Shown piece by piece: positions 55,388 through 63,391 of a DNA stretch of 64,000 nucleotides; the stretch's first letter is position 1, and every line of letters begins with the position of its first letter. Made by a program: the position numbers and the translations under genes. Source of the DNA: Rhodopirellula islandica (lineage in GTDB: Bacteria; Planctomycetota; Planctomycetia; Pirellulales; Pirellulaceae); contig NZ_LECT01000054.1 in NCBI RefSeq assembly GCF_001027925.1, forward strand, positions 1 through 64,000, written 5' to 3'. The notes beneath the pieces were generated by a model. It saw only the letters and a program-made list of their open reading frames with translations, made no database searches and was not told where the DNA came from.

Positions 55388-56563
55388 ATGAAAATCGCCC
55401 TGGCTTTCTCTGGTGGTGGCGTTCGCGCCACCGTGTTTCACTTGGGTGTGCTTGCGCGACTCGCACGCGAAGGCTTGCTGGGAAACGTCCAGATGATTTC
55501 CAGCGTTTCTGGCGGCAGCCTCGCCGCAGGGCTGGTGTTTTCTGCAACGAACAATCGCTGGCCAAGCAGCGAGGAGTATCTTCACGAAGTCGTCCCCAAA
55601 ATCCTGCGTCTGCTGACCACCCAAAACCTGCAGCGATCCTATGTGATCAAGTCGTTGATGTTCCCCTGGCAAATTCTCAGTGGTCGCGCCGCAGTTTTGG
55701 GCGACGAGCTGGAACGCCGCTGGCAAATTCAAGGTGACTTGGCCGACCTGCCCGAATCGCCTCGCTGGTTGATCAACGCGACTTGTTATCAAACGGGAAA
55801 GAACTGGCGGTTCCAGCGTGATTTGATGGGCGACTATCAAACCAAGTACATAGTGGATCCCAAGTTTCGGCTCTCACACGCACTGGCAGCTTCCGCCGCC
55901 GTGCCTGGTTTGATCGGCCCGTTGATTGTGAAGGCCAAGCACCATCGCTGGCAAGAAATGCGAAACGATGAATGGCACACCATCCCGGCCAAGTACAAAC
56001 GGCTTCACCTTTGGGATGGTGGCGTGTACGACAACCTCGGTGTGGAAGCCTTGTTCAAGCCGGGCACTGGTTTGGTCGACGGCACCGATTTCCTGATCGT
56101 CTGCGATGCCTCGCGACCACTGGGCAGTGAATCGCGTCGATCCAAGTGGCGTCCCGGGTACCTCAAGGCCTCGATGCGACTGGTCGATGTGGCCACCGAT
56201 CAAGTCCGCAGCCTGCGTGCTCGGATGCTGATTGATCACTTCAAGAAAAACCCCGGCAGCGGCGCCTACCTGCGACTCGGCCTGAAGAGCAAGCGGTCAA
56301 CGCTGCGTGCCCATCAACCCGCGGATGCTGCCGCCAGCACTTCCGGAATTCGCGAATCTCATTGGACGGAGCAGCCCTCGCTCACGGACGAAGAAGTCGA
56401 TCGCGTCTCCAGAATTGAGACGACCCTTCGCCGGTTGAACCACCAAGAGTTCAGCCTGCTGTTTCGGCATGGCTACGAAGTCGCCAACGGAACGCTGGCT
56501 CGCTACGGTGGGGAATCGCTCGACCAAGTCCCCCGCAGCCGGGTCCTGTTGCGAGCCGCGTGA
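55388..56563 (+). CDS. Patatin-like phospholipase
   Basis: A 391-residue cytoplasmic or peripheral lipase. The oxyanion motif is LAFSGGGVRATVFHLGVL (residues 5-22). The nucleophile is Ser41 in the elbow ISSVSGGSLAAG, where the first Gly of GxSxG is replaced by Ser. The catalytic Asp lies in the DGG motif HLWDGGVYDNLGVEAL near residue 209. The family hydrolyses phospholipid or other lipid esters. ATG 55388 is chosen because the conserved region begins there and an earlier in-frame start lies within the preceding terminator. A C-terminal helical region (EEVDRVSRIETTLRRLNHQE) is outside the core domain. Confidence 0.92.
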   Translation: MKIALAFSGGGVRATVFHLGVLARLAREGLLGNVQMISSVSGGSLAAGLVFSATNNRWPSSEEYLHEVVPKILRLLTTQNLQRSYVIKSLMFPWQILSGRAAVLGDELERRWQIQGDLADLPESPRWLINATCYQTGKNWRFQRDLMGDYQTKYIVDPKFRLSHALAASAAVPGLIGPLIVKAKHHRWQEMRNDEWHTIPAKYKRLHLWDGGVYDNLGVEALFKPGTGLVDGTDFLIVCDASRPLGSESRRSKWRPGYLKASMRLVDVATDQVRSLRARMLIDHFKKNPGSGAYLRLGLKSKRSTLRAHQPADAAASTSGIRESHWTEQPSLTDEEVDRVSRIETTLRRLNHQEFSLLFRHGYEVANGTLARYGGESLDQVPRSRVLLRAA

Positions 56564-56799
56564 GTGGCACGCATCATCGCCAGGTTTGAGGCTGCAGTCG
56601 AGCGATGGTCCTGGGGCACTGTGCCACGGATGCCGCAGGGCATCGCGGACGGTTCGCCGTCCATCGCCTTTGTGGCCATGCCGTGGAAGCCGATCCTTGT
56701 CGTTGGCGTTTGTGGTCGTTCCGCTTCCCCGCAGCTTTCGCGGGCTGATAAAGTGGAGGACGTTTTTGTGTCTCTCCCTTTTGTAGCCTAGGATTTGCC

Positions 56800-57627
56800 G
56801 TGACGTGCTCGAATCAACTCCGTCGGAAACTCGTGTTGACCGATGGGATGTTCTGGATGGCGAGCGTCTTGGCATGCTCGCTTTTGAACGCCGCAGGCAA
56901 CCCTGTGGCTGCCGCACCTCCTTTGGAGGCCGGTGGCCAAGCCAAGCAAGCCGATGATCGCCAGGGCTTTGTTGAGTTGTTTGATGGCAAAACGTTCGAC
57001 GGTTGGGAGCACAGTGGCAACTGGCGAATCGAAAACCGGGCTTTCTTTCGTGCTGCTGGCGGTGGACCACTCACTTACAAGCACCAATCCGTTCCGGAAG
57101 ACTTCGAGCTACGGTTCGATTGGAAAGTTTCCAAGGCTTGCAACAGCGGCGTCTATTACCGGCCCGGTCAAGTCGAATATCAGGTGCTTGATAACGTGGA
57201 CAGTCCCTACGGAGAGAACCCACGGCAATCCGCGGCTTCGTTGTTCTTCTGCATGGCGCCTTCCAAGGATGCAACACGTCCCGTGGGCGAATGGAATCGA
57301 GGGAGGGTGGTCTGCCAGGGAACCGTGATTCAGCATTGGCTCAACGGGCAAAAGGTTCTGGACTTTGACTACACGGATCCAAAGTGGGCCGAGATGGTGG
57401 AGTTGTTGGCGATCCGGGGTGGCGATCTCACTGGCCGTGGCGGCGAGCTTTGGCTCCAGGACCACGGTCAGCCGGTTTGGTATCGCAACCTACGTTGGCG
57501 AGAAATTCCAAGTGGCGAGACCCTTCGCCCATCGCCCGATTTCCAGCCGATGCCAATACCGCCAGCGGCACTGGCGAAGGAGCAGCAGCGAGTGCAGGCC
57601 ATGCTGGAAAAAGCAAAGTCGAATTGA
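56800..57627 (+). CDS. Secreted DUF1080 (3-keto-disaccharide hydrolase type) protein
   Basis: A 275-residue exported protein of the DUF1080 family. After a signal sequence (ASVLACSLLNAAGNPVAAA) the laminin-G-like fold begins at FVELFDGKTFDGWEHSGNW (near residue 57), then FELRFDWKVSKACNSGVYYR, and ends with LWLQDHGQPVWYRNLRWREI. Characterised members act on 3-keto-glycosides or bind sugars; planctomycetes have many copies. The start is GTG 56800 with AGGA about six bases upstream. A 236-bp spacer with small palindromes separates it from the patatin gene. Downstream lies a duplicated repeat block. Confidence 0.92.
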   Translation: MTCSNQLRRKLVLTDGMFWMASVLACSLLNAAGNPVAAAPPLEAGGQAKQADDRQGFVELFDGKTFDGWEHSGNWRIENRAFFRAAGGGPLTYKHQSVPEDFELRFDWKVSKACNSGVYYRPGQVEYQVLDNVDSPYGENPRQSAASLFFCMAPSKDATRPVGEWNRGRVVCQGTVIQHWLNGQKVLDFDYTDPKWAEMVELLAIRGGDLTGRGGELWLQDHGQPVWYRNLRWREIPSGETLRPSPDFQPMPIPPAALAKEQQRVQAMLEKAKSN

Positions 57628-57658
57628 GCGTGTCGGGAGTGAATCCACTGCTCGGAGC

Positions 57659-58108
57659 GATTTTCTGGATGGTGCCACCCACCATCCGGAAGGCGCACCA
57701 TCCGGGAGGCGCACCATCCGGGAGGCGCACCATCCGGGAGACGAAGTTGCTTCAGTCCCGAAGGGACGACACGCAGTGGCCACGGGCGTCAGCCCGTGGA
57801 GTTGAGGCAAGCCACATTCAGCAAGCCCCGGAGGGGCGACAGGTGCCTGGATCTGGCGTGGAACCGGCCGTTCCTTCAGATGCAGACGTTGGGTGGCACC
57901 TTGCAGGATTTTCTGGATGGTGCCACCCACCATCCGGGAGGCGAAGTTGCTTCAGTCCTGAAGGGACGACACGCAGTGGCCACGGGCGTCAGCCCGTGGA
58001 GTTGAGGCAAACCACATTCAGCAAGCCCCGGAGGGGCGGCAGGTGCCTGGATCTGGCGTGAAACCGGCCGTTCCTTCAGGTGCCGAATGGTGGGTGGCAC
58101 CTTGCAGG
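57659..58108. repeat. Tandem duplicated repeat block with four 16-bp units
   Basis: Copy 1 (57659-57906) and copy 2 (57907-58108) are nearly identical and abut. Each holds three small hairpins (around TTCAGTCCCGAAGGGAC, GGCCACGGGCGTCAGCC and GCCCCGGAGGGGC). Copy 1 carries four tandem 16-mers CACCATCCGGGAGGCG (57680-57743), copy 2 only one, which accounts for their length difference. No gene is supported here. Confidence 0.92.
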
Positions 58109-58127
58109 GTGGCGTTGTTGGCGCATG

Positions 58128-58153
58128 AAAAAAGCCCCGCTAAAAAGCGGAGC
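58128..58153 (-). terminator. Rho-independent terminator of the tRNA-Val transcript
   Basis: On the minus strand GCTCCGCT pairs with AGCGGGGC around a TTTT loop and is followed by six T. It begins six bases after the 3' end of the tRNA. Confidence 0.93.
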
Positions 58154-58156
58154 TTG

Positions 58157-58231
<75 letters not shown>

Positions 58232-58380
58232 GTTCAGAAAGTCATGGACTTTTCTGGGGTGTGCCCGGACTGGTTCAGCAGTCCAGGCCTGTGGCATCGG
58301 CCAGGTTCCGTTTTAACAACGGAGTGACTCGGCGCTGGTGGTTCTGTTCGCACGGTCGCAACTTGACGTGCGACAGCCGA

Positions 58381-58575
58381 TCAGCGGGACAACATGCGGG
58401 TGCGTTTGTTGCGGCGTTCGGCACGCAGGCGGGCGCGGCGATTGGTTTCGCTCGGCTTTTCGTAGAACTCGCGGCGACGCATCTCTTTTTTGATACCGCT
58501 TCGCTCGACCAATTTTCTAAACCGGCGGACTGCCTCCTGAATCGTTTCCCGATCACGCACCAATAACTTTACCAT
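58381..58575 (-). CDS. rpsU: 30S ribosomal protein S21
   Basis: The 64-residue product is bS21, a small basic subunit protein that helps base-pairing of the mRNA leader with 16S rRNA during initiation. It shows the family's start [20 protein letters not shown] and the helix-forming [18 protein letters not shown], then a basic tail. ATG 58575 has GGAG six bases upstream. The tRNA-Val gene lies 149 bp downstream on the same strand and may share the transcript. No recognised gene overlaps it. Confidence 0.96.
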
Positions 58576-58939
58576 TGCCGCTCCGTAAACCCTTTCAATT
58601 CAATCGTTTGCATGGTCCAAATCCTCCAAGTCGAGGAATGAAGTGTCGCGTCCGAGCAGCAGTAAATACCACACTCGTCGCGGTGAAGGCCGCGAATCAT
58701 AACGACCTAACACCGCACCCCACAACCGAGGAAACGGAAAGTACGGCCGTTTTATGCCGAAAACGCCGCTTTCAACCTTGATCTGAAACCACTGTTTCGA
58801 TCGTGCGTGAACCTGGGCGTTTTGGCGTCGCTGAGTCATCTCGGTTCATCGAGCCTTGAACGGCCGCGTCGCAATGCTGCGGGGCCGCCAAGACGCTTGT
58901 TAGCCGAGGCGTGATTCACCAGTTTCTGGTTTATCGGGT
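58576..58939. other. Spacer upstream of rpsU
   Basis: 364 bp with no supported gene. It should hold the rpsU promoter and the 3' end region of the small gene at 58940. A 79-codon minus-strand frame here has no recognisable features. Confidence 0.45.
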
Positions 58940-59227
58940 TCAGGCAGCGGCTCTCGTGAGGTTTTCCATCGGAACCGTTTCACACCGGACTCCGTCGACC
59001 CCGTAATAAACCATGGATTTGGTTTTGAGGTCAGCAATCGCGGTGAGTTTGACGCTTCGGGGACCGTGCAAGCAGAAGTAAAGGCCGCAGGTGGCTCCTC
59101 GCCGAACCACTTCCCGCTGAGTCAGCGGGAACTGATGGGGTTCAAGGTGTCCCAATTCGCACAGTTTGTCTTCGACTTGGCGACGCAGTAGCGGCAAATC
59201 GATCGTTTCGAGAGAATACCCGATCAT
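58940..59227 (-). CDS. Small conserved protein of unknown function
   Basis: A 95-residue soluble protein. ATG 59227 is chosen because AAAGGA lies five bases upstream; the frame is open for another 60 codons but the ATG two codons earlier has worse spacing. The segment TCGLYFCLHGPRSVKLTA followed by KSMVYYGVDGVRCE resembles, from memory, small proteins common in planctomycete genomes. No catalytic motif or membrane segment is visible; the two halves look like beta-strand pairs. It stands alone between rpsU and purU on the minus strand. I do not know its function. Confidence 0.7.
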   Translation of the reverse strand: MIGYSLETIDLPLLRRQVEDKLCELGHLEPHQFPLTQREVVRRGATCGLYFCLHGPRSVKLTAIADLKTKSMVYYGVDGVRCETVPMENLTRAAA

Positions 59228-59595
59228 CAACATCCTTTCGTCCAACGGGGAGTCTGATGCCGATGGTGTCACGCCTCCACGGCGTGACAGTTTGTCCCTG
59301 GGTAACAGGGGCCATCTGGTCACTGCGAGCATCAGACGCCGACGGTATCGACGCGCCGGGCGGAGAATCTTCGGGGCGATCTGGTTCAGGTCCGGTCGTG
59401 CGGCCAACCCGATTGAAATTCATTCCTATTGCACCCGTTGTGGCAGTCTTGCGCGATTAGACGGGGGGAGCCACTCCAGTCGATCAGACGGTTCACCCGC
59501 GTTGGTTGCTCCGGATCGCCGCCGCTTCAGCAAAAAACGCAGCGTCGGCCAGAATTTCTCAATCTGGATCCCCAGCTTCTCAATCTGGATCCCAG
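59228..59595. other. Spacer between purU and the small conserved gene
   Basis: It holds a GTCACGCC/GGCGTGAC hairpin (59270-59290) and a tandem 22-bp direct repeat (TCTCAATCTGGATCCC core, 59556-59597) that directly touches the TAG stop of purU. No gene is supported. Confidence 0.6.
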
Positions 59596-60495
59596 CTACT
59601 GGGCATTCTGGGCCGCGGTCACCACATCCTTGCGGGGCACGACGCGGTGAAAGTGCAGGTGGACTTCGCGATCGACCACGCGGCGCAAGCCTTCGACCAA
59701 ACACGCCGGTTCATTCTCGGACTCGCCCTGAGCAATGATTTTGTCCAGGGGAGTGCCTGGAACGACTGAGAACGTTCGCTGGTTGATCGTTTGATTGCCA
59801 GCATCCAGTTCGGGAATGATGAAATGGCAGGTGGCCCCAAACGTCAGCATCCGGGCGTTGTGGGCGTCGTGATACGGGCGGAATCCTGGGAAACCAGGCA
59901 GCAACCCGTGGTGAAGGTTGATGATCCGTCCGCCTGCGAATTGCCAGCAGGCGTCGGCAGGCAGAATCCGCATGTAGCGAGCGAGAATCAGGTAGTCGAT
60001 GTCGTATTCATCCAGGGTGGCCAGGAGTGCGGCGTCATCGACCGCTCCCGTGCCATCGCCGATCATCCGGAAGTCAGAGTCGAATTCGTCCGCGAGAAAC
60101 CCGAGTTTCTTTCGGTTGGAGATGATCACCGGCACTTCGGCGGCTATTTGGCCGGAGGCAACTGCCTCCAAAACGGCTCGTGGTGTGTGCTCCACATAGG
60201 TGCAGGCCACGGCCAATCGTGGGCGACTCGAACGAGCGTCGGGGCTCCAGGCCCGGATGGACAACCCGGTGTGTTCGCCGATTTGTTTCATTTCGTCCTG
60301 CAACTGCGTGAACAATCGTTGCGGGTCGGGGCCAGCGTCGAACTGCAGGCGGCAGAGCATCGCGAAAAGTTCTTCCTCGTCGTGGTCATACATCTGGATT
60401 TCGGAAATCCGAGCCCCTCGCGCGGTGACGTGGTGAATGATCGGATCTGCCAAACCGGAGTGATCCGGTCCCAAGGCGGTGATGACGACTTCCAT
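59596..60495 (-). CDS. purU: Formyltetrahydrofolate deformylase
   Basis: A 299-residue enzyme that hydrolyses 10-formyl-THF to formate and THF, balancing one-carbon pools. An N-terminal ACT domain (VVITALGPDHSGLADPIIHH, to about residue 85) is followed by the formyltransferase-fold catalytic domain with VIISNRKKLGFLADEF, IINLHHGLLPGFPGF (the conserved Asn and His pair near 190) and the catalytic Asp in CHFIIPELDAGNQTINQ near 230. Length and order fit PurU. ATG 60495 is divergent from the cysteine-cluster gene, with 65 bp between starts. No strong Shine-Dalgarno sequence is seen. Confidence 0.95.
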   Translation of the reverse strand: MEVVITALGPDHSGLADPIIHHVTARGARISEIQMYDHDEEELFAMLCRLQFDAGPDPQRLFTQLQDEMKQIGEHTGLSIRAWSPDARSSRPRLAVACTYVEHTPRAVLEAVASGQIAAEVPVIISNRKKLGFLADEFDSDFRMIGDGTGAVDDAALLATLDEYDIDYLILARYMRILPADACWQFAGGRIINLHHGLLPGFPGFRPYHDAHNARMLTFGATCHFIIPELDAGNQTINQRTFSVVPGTPLDKIIAQGESENEPACLVEGLRRVVDREVHLHFHRVVPRKDVVTAAQNAQ

Positions 60496-60560
60496 GTGGA
60501 GGCTTTTGCGAGGAAACTGTTGGCCCGACGAATTTGCAAATTATCACATTCGACCCAATC

Positions 60561-61052
60561 ATGCCCACCGCATCCAAGTTGCCCGTCGCCACGCCGCCCT
60601 CGGTCACTGGCCGTCGCCGATCCGATTTTCCCGCCGATGCGAATTTGTGCGATCATTGCACAGCGAAGTGCTGTCATTACTTCGCGCTGCCGATCGACGA
60701 GCCGGTGACGCGAAAAGATTTTGACTTCATGCGGTGGTATTTGCTGCACGATCGAGCCACCGTGTTTGTGGACGAGGACACGTGGTACTTGCTCGTTCAC
60801 ACGACTTGCAAGCACTTGCAAGACGATTATCGATGCGGCATCTACGAAACCCGGCCTCAAATCTGTCGTGAGTACACCACGAAGGAATGTGAGTTCGAGG
60901 ACGACTGGTGCTACGAGAAGTACTTCGAAACGCCGGAGCAAATCGACGAGTACGCTGATGCCCTGTTTGGCCCGCAGTTTCCCGAAGGAGCCGACCGGGA
61001 CATCGACTCGATCCGCAGTCGACGGCCGACGGGACTCCCGGTCGTTGGGTAG
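60561..61052 (+). CDS. YkgJ-family cysteine cluster protein
   Basis: A 163-residue protein with the zinc- or iron-chelating cysteine cluster of the YkgJ/UPF0153 family: LCDHCTAKCCHYFALPID near residues 30-47, then TTCKHLQDDYRCGIYETRP and QICREYTTKECEFEDDWC. The role of the family is not known. ATG 60561 is chosen; an earlier in-frame start adds nine residues. The C-terminal end is Asp/Arg-rich. The TAG stop at 61050-61052 is contributed by the left end of a palindrome. hisS follows after about 107 bp. Confidence 0.9.
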   Translation: MPTASKLPVATPPSVTGRRRSDFPADANLCDHCTAKCCHYFALPIDEPVTRKDFDFMRWYLLHDRATVFVDEDTWYLLVHTTCKHLQDDYRCGIYETRPQICREYTTKECEFEDDWCYEKYFETPEQIDEYADALFGPQFPEGADRDIDSIRSRRPTGLPVVG

Positions 61053-61116
61053 CGGAACTCGTCAAGAGTTTCGGCAAATTTGGATGCAAACCGAAAGTCT
61101 TGACGACTTCCGCTAC
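61049..61116. repeat. Family D palindrome with GTAG...CTAC ends
   Basis: Arms 61049-61074 and 61091-61116 match at 24 of 26 bases, begin GTAGCGGAACTCGTCAAGA and end CTTCCGCTAC. The TAG at 61050 ends the cysteine-cluster gene. The hairpin lies between that gene and hisS, so it may act as a terminator or processing site. Confidence 0.92.
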
Positions 61117-61159
61117 GACTCACACCCTCCACTTTCCTTCTTCCCACTCACCGACCCCC

Positions 61160-62488
61160 ATGATTCAACCTCGCACGCTGAAGGGATTCCGCGATTACTT
61201 GCCCGCCGTGATGATTCCGCGGGAACAATTGATGCAAACCGCTCGCGAAGTGTTTCGCAGTTTCGGGTTCGCTCCGATCGATACACCGACGCTCGAACAC
61301 CTGGAAATCTTGACTGGCAAAGGCAGCGATGAAACCGATCGTCAGCTCTATTCGTTTGAAGACAACGGCGGCCGTGCGGTTGGGATGCGATTTGACTTGA
61401 CGGTGCCGTTGGCTCGCTTTGCCGCCCAGCACATCGGCGCGTTGGGAACCCCGTTCAAGCGTTATCACATCGCTCCGGTTTGGCGTGGTGAGAAACCGCA
61501 AGAAGGCCGTTACCGCGAATTTGTGCAGTGTGACTTTGACACGATCGGCACCACATCGGAACTCGCTGACATCGAAGCGGTTTGTGTGATCGATGCGTTG
61601 CTGCGGGCGATCGGGATCGACGCGTTCACGATCAGCATCAACAACCGGGCGATCTTGACCGGGTTGCTGGAATCGTTGGGCCTGGGTGACAAGACGACAC
61701 CGGTGCTGCGAAGTCTGGACAAGCTTGGAAAGATCGGCCGTGAAAAAACAGCCAACGAGATGATTGAGTCGGCGGGGGTGACGGCCGAGCAAGCCGACGC
61801 GGTGTTGCGATTGGCAGAATGCGATGGCGATGCGGAATCCATTTTGGCATCGTTGCCCGAGATCACGGGCGGCAACGAAACCGCCGCCGCGGGCATTGAA
61901 CGATTGACCCAAATCTATCGCGGTGCCTTGGCATCCGGTGTCAGCCCGGACCGCTTGAAGATCGATGTCTCAATCGCTCGCGGGCTGGATTATTACACCG
62001 GGGTGATCTTCGAAACGACGCTGGATGACCTGCCTGGCATCGGCAGCGTTTGCAGCGGTGGTCGTTACGACAACTTGGCGGGGCTGTACACCAAGCAACA
62101 CTTGCCCGGCATCGGAGCGTCGCTTGGGTTGGACCGCTTGCTCGCCGCACTGGAAAGCCTCGGCCGATTGTCAGGTGTGAGCAAGCCGTGTGCTGTGTTC
62201 GTTCCATTCTTCGACAAGGGGCACCGCGACGATTACTTGAAGTTGGCAACGCAGCTTCGCACGGCGGGGATCGGCGTCGAGGTTTACCCCGAGCCCAAGA
62301 AGCTCGGCCAACAACTCAAGTACGCGGACTCGCAAGGATTCGCTGTCGCACTCGTCGCGGGCGGCAACGAATGGGAGGCCGGCACGGTGCAAGTCAAAAC
62401 GCTCGCGTCGAAAGAGTCGCAAGACGTGACCTACTCGCACGATTCGCCGCAAGCCTTGATCGACGCGGTTCGAGCAGTAACGTCGTAA
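61160..62488 (+). CDS. hisS: Histidyl-tRNA synthetase
   Basis: A 442-residue class II aminoacyl-tRNA synthetase that charges tRNA-His. ATG 61160 begins MIQPRTLKGFRDYLP, the family start. Motif 2 is in GRYREFVQCDFDTIG (about 116-130), the His-specific ARGLDYYTGVIFE is at about 272-284, and motif 3 is in GIGASLGLDRLLAAL near 320. The anticodon-binding domain covers the last 95 residues (VFVPFFDKGHRDDYLKLATQ onward). No strong ribosome-binding site precedes the ATG; the leader is largely the family D palindrome. The length is normal. Confidence 0.97.
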   Translation: MIQPRTLKGFRDYLPAVMIPREQLMQTAREVFRSFGFAPIDTPTLEHLEILTGKGSDETDRQLYSFEDNGGRAVGMRFDLTVPLARFAAQHIGALGTPFKRYHIAPVWRGEKPQEGRYREFVQCDFDTIGTTSELADIEAVCVIDALLRAIGIDAFTISINNRAILTGLLESLGLGDKTTPVLRSLDKLGKIGREKTANEMIESAGVTAEQADAVLRLAECDGDAESILASLPEITGGNETAAAGIERLTQIYRGALASGVSPDRLKIDVSIARGLDYYTGVIFETTLDDLPGIGSVCSGGRYDNLAGLYTKQHLPGIGASLGLDRLLAALESLGRLSGVSKPCAVFVPFFDKGHRDDYLKLATQLRTAGIGVEVYPEPKKLGQQLKYADSQGFAVALVAGGNEWEAGTVQVKTLASKESQDVTYSHDSPQALIDAVRAVTS

Positions 62489-62572
62489 AGCGCTTTTGCA
62501 TGGTTAGGACAGCGTTGGGCCGCTAAAACTTGAGGGTTGCCACAGAGAATGCGACGTTGATTTTTGTTCTGT

Positions 62573-62662
62573 CCTACGCCCCAGCGGGACGGCCCTAAGA
62601 AAGAGTCCTCAAAACCCGCTCGGACCGCCCCCGGTTGGGGCGAAGTCGTGGGACAAAACCTG
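62573..62662. repeat. Interspersed GCCCC...GGGGC repeat unit
   Basis: GCCCCAGCGGGACGGCCCTAA and CCGGTTGGGGCGAAGTCGTGG frame this unit. The same GTTGGGGCGAAGTCGTGG plus ACA-AAC-TGCGC continuation occurs at 45101-45135, and the GCCCCAACGGGGC core at 46579. A separate hairpin CGCCGAA/TTCGGCG follows at 62711-62728. Confidence 0.75.
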
Positions 62663-62732
62663 CGCCGTCCAAAGCAGTGTCAAACCAAAGGATTTAGCAG
62701 CCCAGGGGAACGCCGAATCATTTCGGCGCACG

Positions 62733-62764
62733 AAAAACGGGTGCTCCCATTGGGAAGCACCCGT
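62733..62764 (-). terminator. Rho-independent terminator after the lipoprotein gene
   Basis: On the minus strand AACGGGTGCTTCCC pairs with GGGAGCACCCGT around a short loop and is followed by TTTTT. It lies about 65 bases after the lipoprotein stop. It could also serve hisS from the other side, but the T run favours the minus strand. Confidence 0.88.
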
Positions 62765-62827
62765 TGTCGTTGAGTCAATCATCAGACGTCTGGCTCGCCA
62801 CAGCCAGGCGACTGGCCGAGCGAATCT

Positions 62828-63343
62828 TTAGAGTGGCGAGCCATCGGCCTTCAGGGCGAAGTCATAAACCGTTTGGCTGTCGCTGATCGTCGCCTTGATT
62901 TGCGAATCCTCGTTGTAGGCTTCGGGAACCTGTTCGTTGGGATTGCGTTTTTTCTTCTTTTTGCGTCGAGCAGCTGCGTCGTCGTCATCATCATCCGCGC
63001 CTTCGGTGTCCACTTCACCGGTCGACGCGGTCGTGCTGATTCGCACAATTTTGTCTCCGGGTGGAACGCCCATCACTTCGCTGTTGAATTTGATTTCATA
63101 GTTGCCATCGGCGTTGGTGGTGCCGTAGGAAAACGTCGTGTCCGGGGCTTCGAACATCACGACGGCGCCTTCGAGAGGTTGCCCGTCCAGAGTGACTGTG
63201 CCTGTGATCGGAACCAGTCCAATGGAGGCATAATCCGCGTCGTCACCTGATCCACAGCCGGTGCTGGTTGCCAAGGTGAGTGCAAGGCAACCGACCAGGG
63301 TTAGAGCGGCTGCTTGCTTGATTGCTGAGTACAGAACGATCAT
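62828..63343 (-). CDS. Small lipoprotein with a carboxypeptidase-regulatory-like (beta-sandwich) domain
   Basis: A 171-residue exported lipoprotein. The signal peptide ends in a lipobox, TSTGC, at residues 26-30. Residues about 43-105 form a transthyretin/CarboxypepD_reg-like sandwich (ITGTVTLDGQPLEGAVVMFE, then GTTNADGNYEIKF). A highly charged segment, an Asp run followed by RRKKKKKRNPNE, precedes the C-terminus. Such proteins are typically found just downstream of DUF1559 genes in planctomycetes, as here (48 bp gap, same strand). The function is unknown. A terminator follows. Confidence 0.9.
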   Translation of the reverse strand: MIVLYSAIKQAAALTLVGCLALTLATSTGCGSGDDADYASIGLVPITGTVTLDGQPLEGAVVMFEAPDTTFSYGTTNADGNYEIKFNSEVMGVPPGDKIVRISTTASTGEVDTEGADDDDDDAAARRKKKKKRNPNEQVPEAYNEDSQIKATISDSQTVYDFALKADGSPL

Positions 63344-63391
63344 GGAAGTTTCAAAGAAGTGTTGAGTGGAATGATGGAGAGGAGGTGCGAA

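Noticed and set aside
53974-55431. 485-codon minus-strand frame opposite the sulfatase gene
   Set aside because: It is antisense to a fully recognisable two-domain enzyme and shows no family features; it also spans the terminator at 55223.
58600-58839. 79-codon minus-strand frame upstream of rpsU
   Set aside because: It has no recognisable motif and lies where the rpsU promoter should be.
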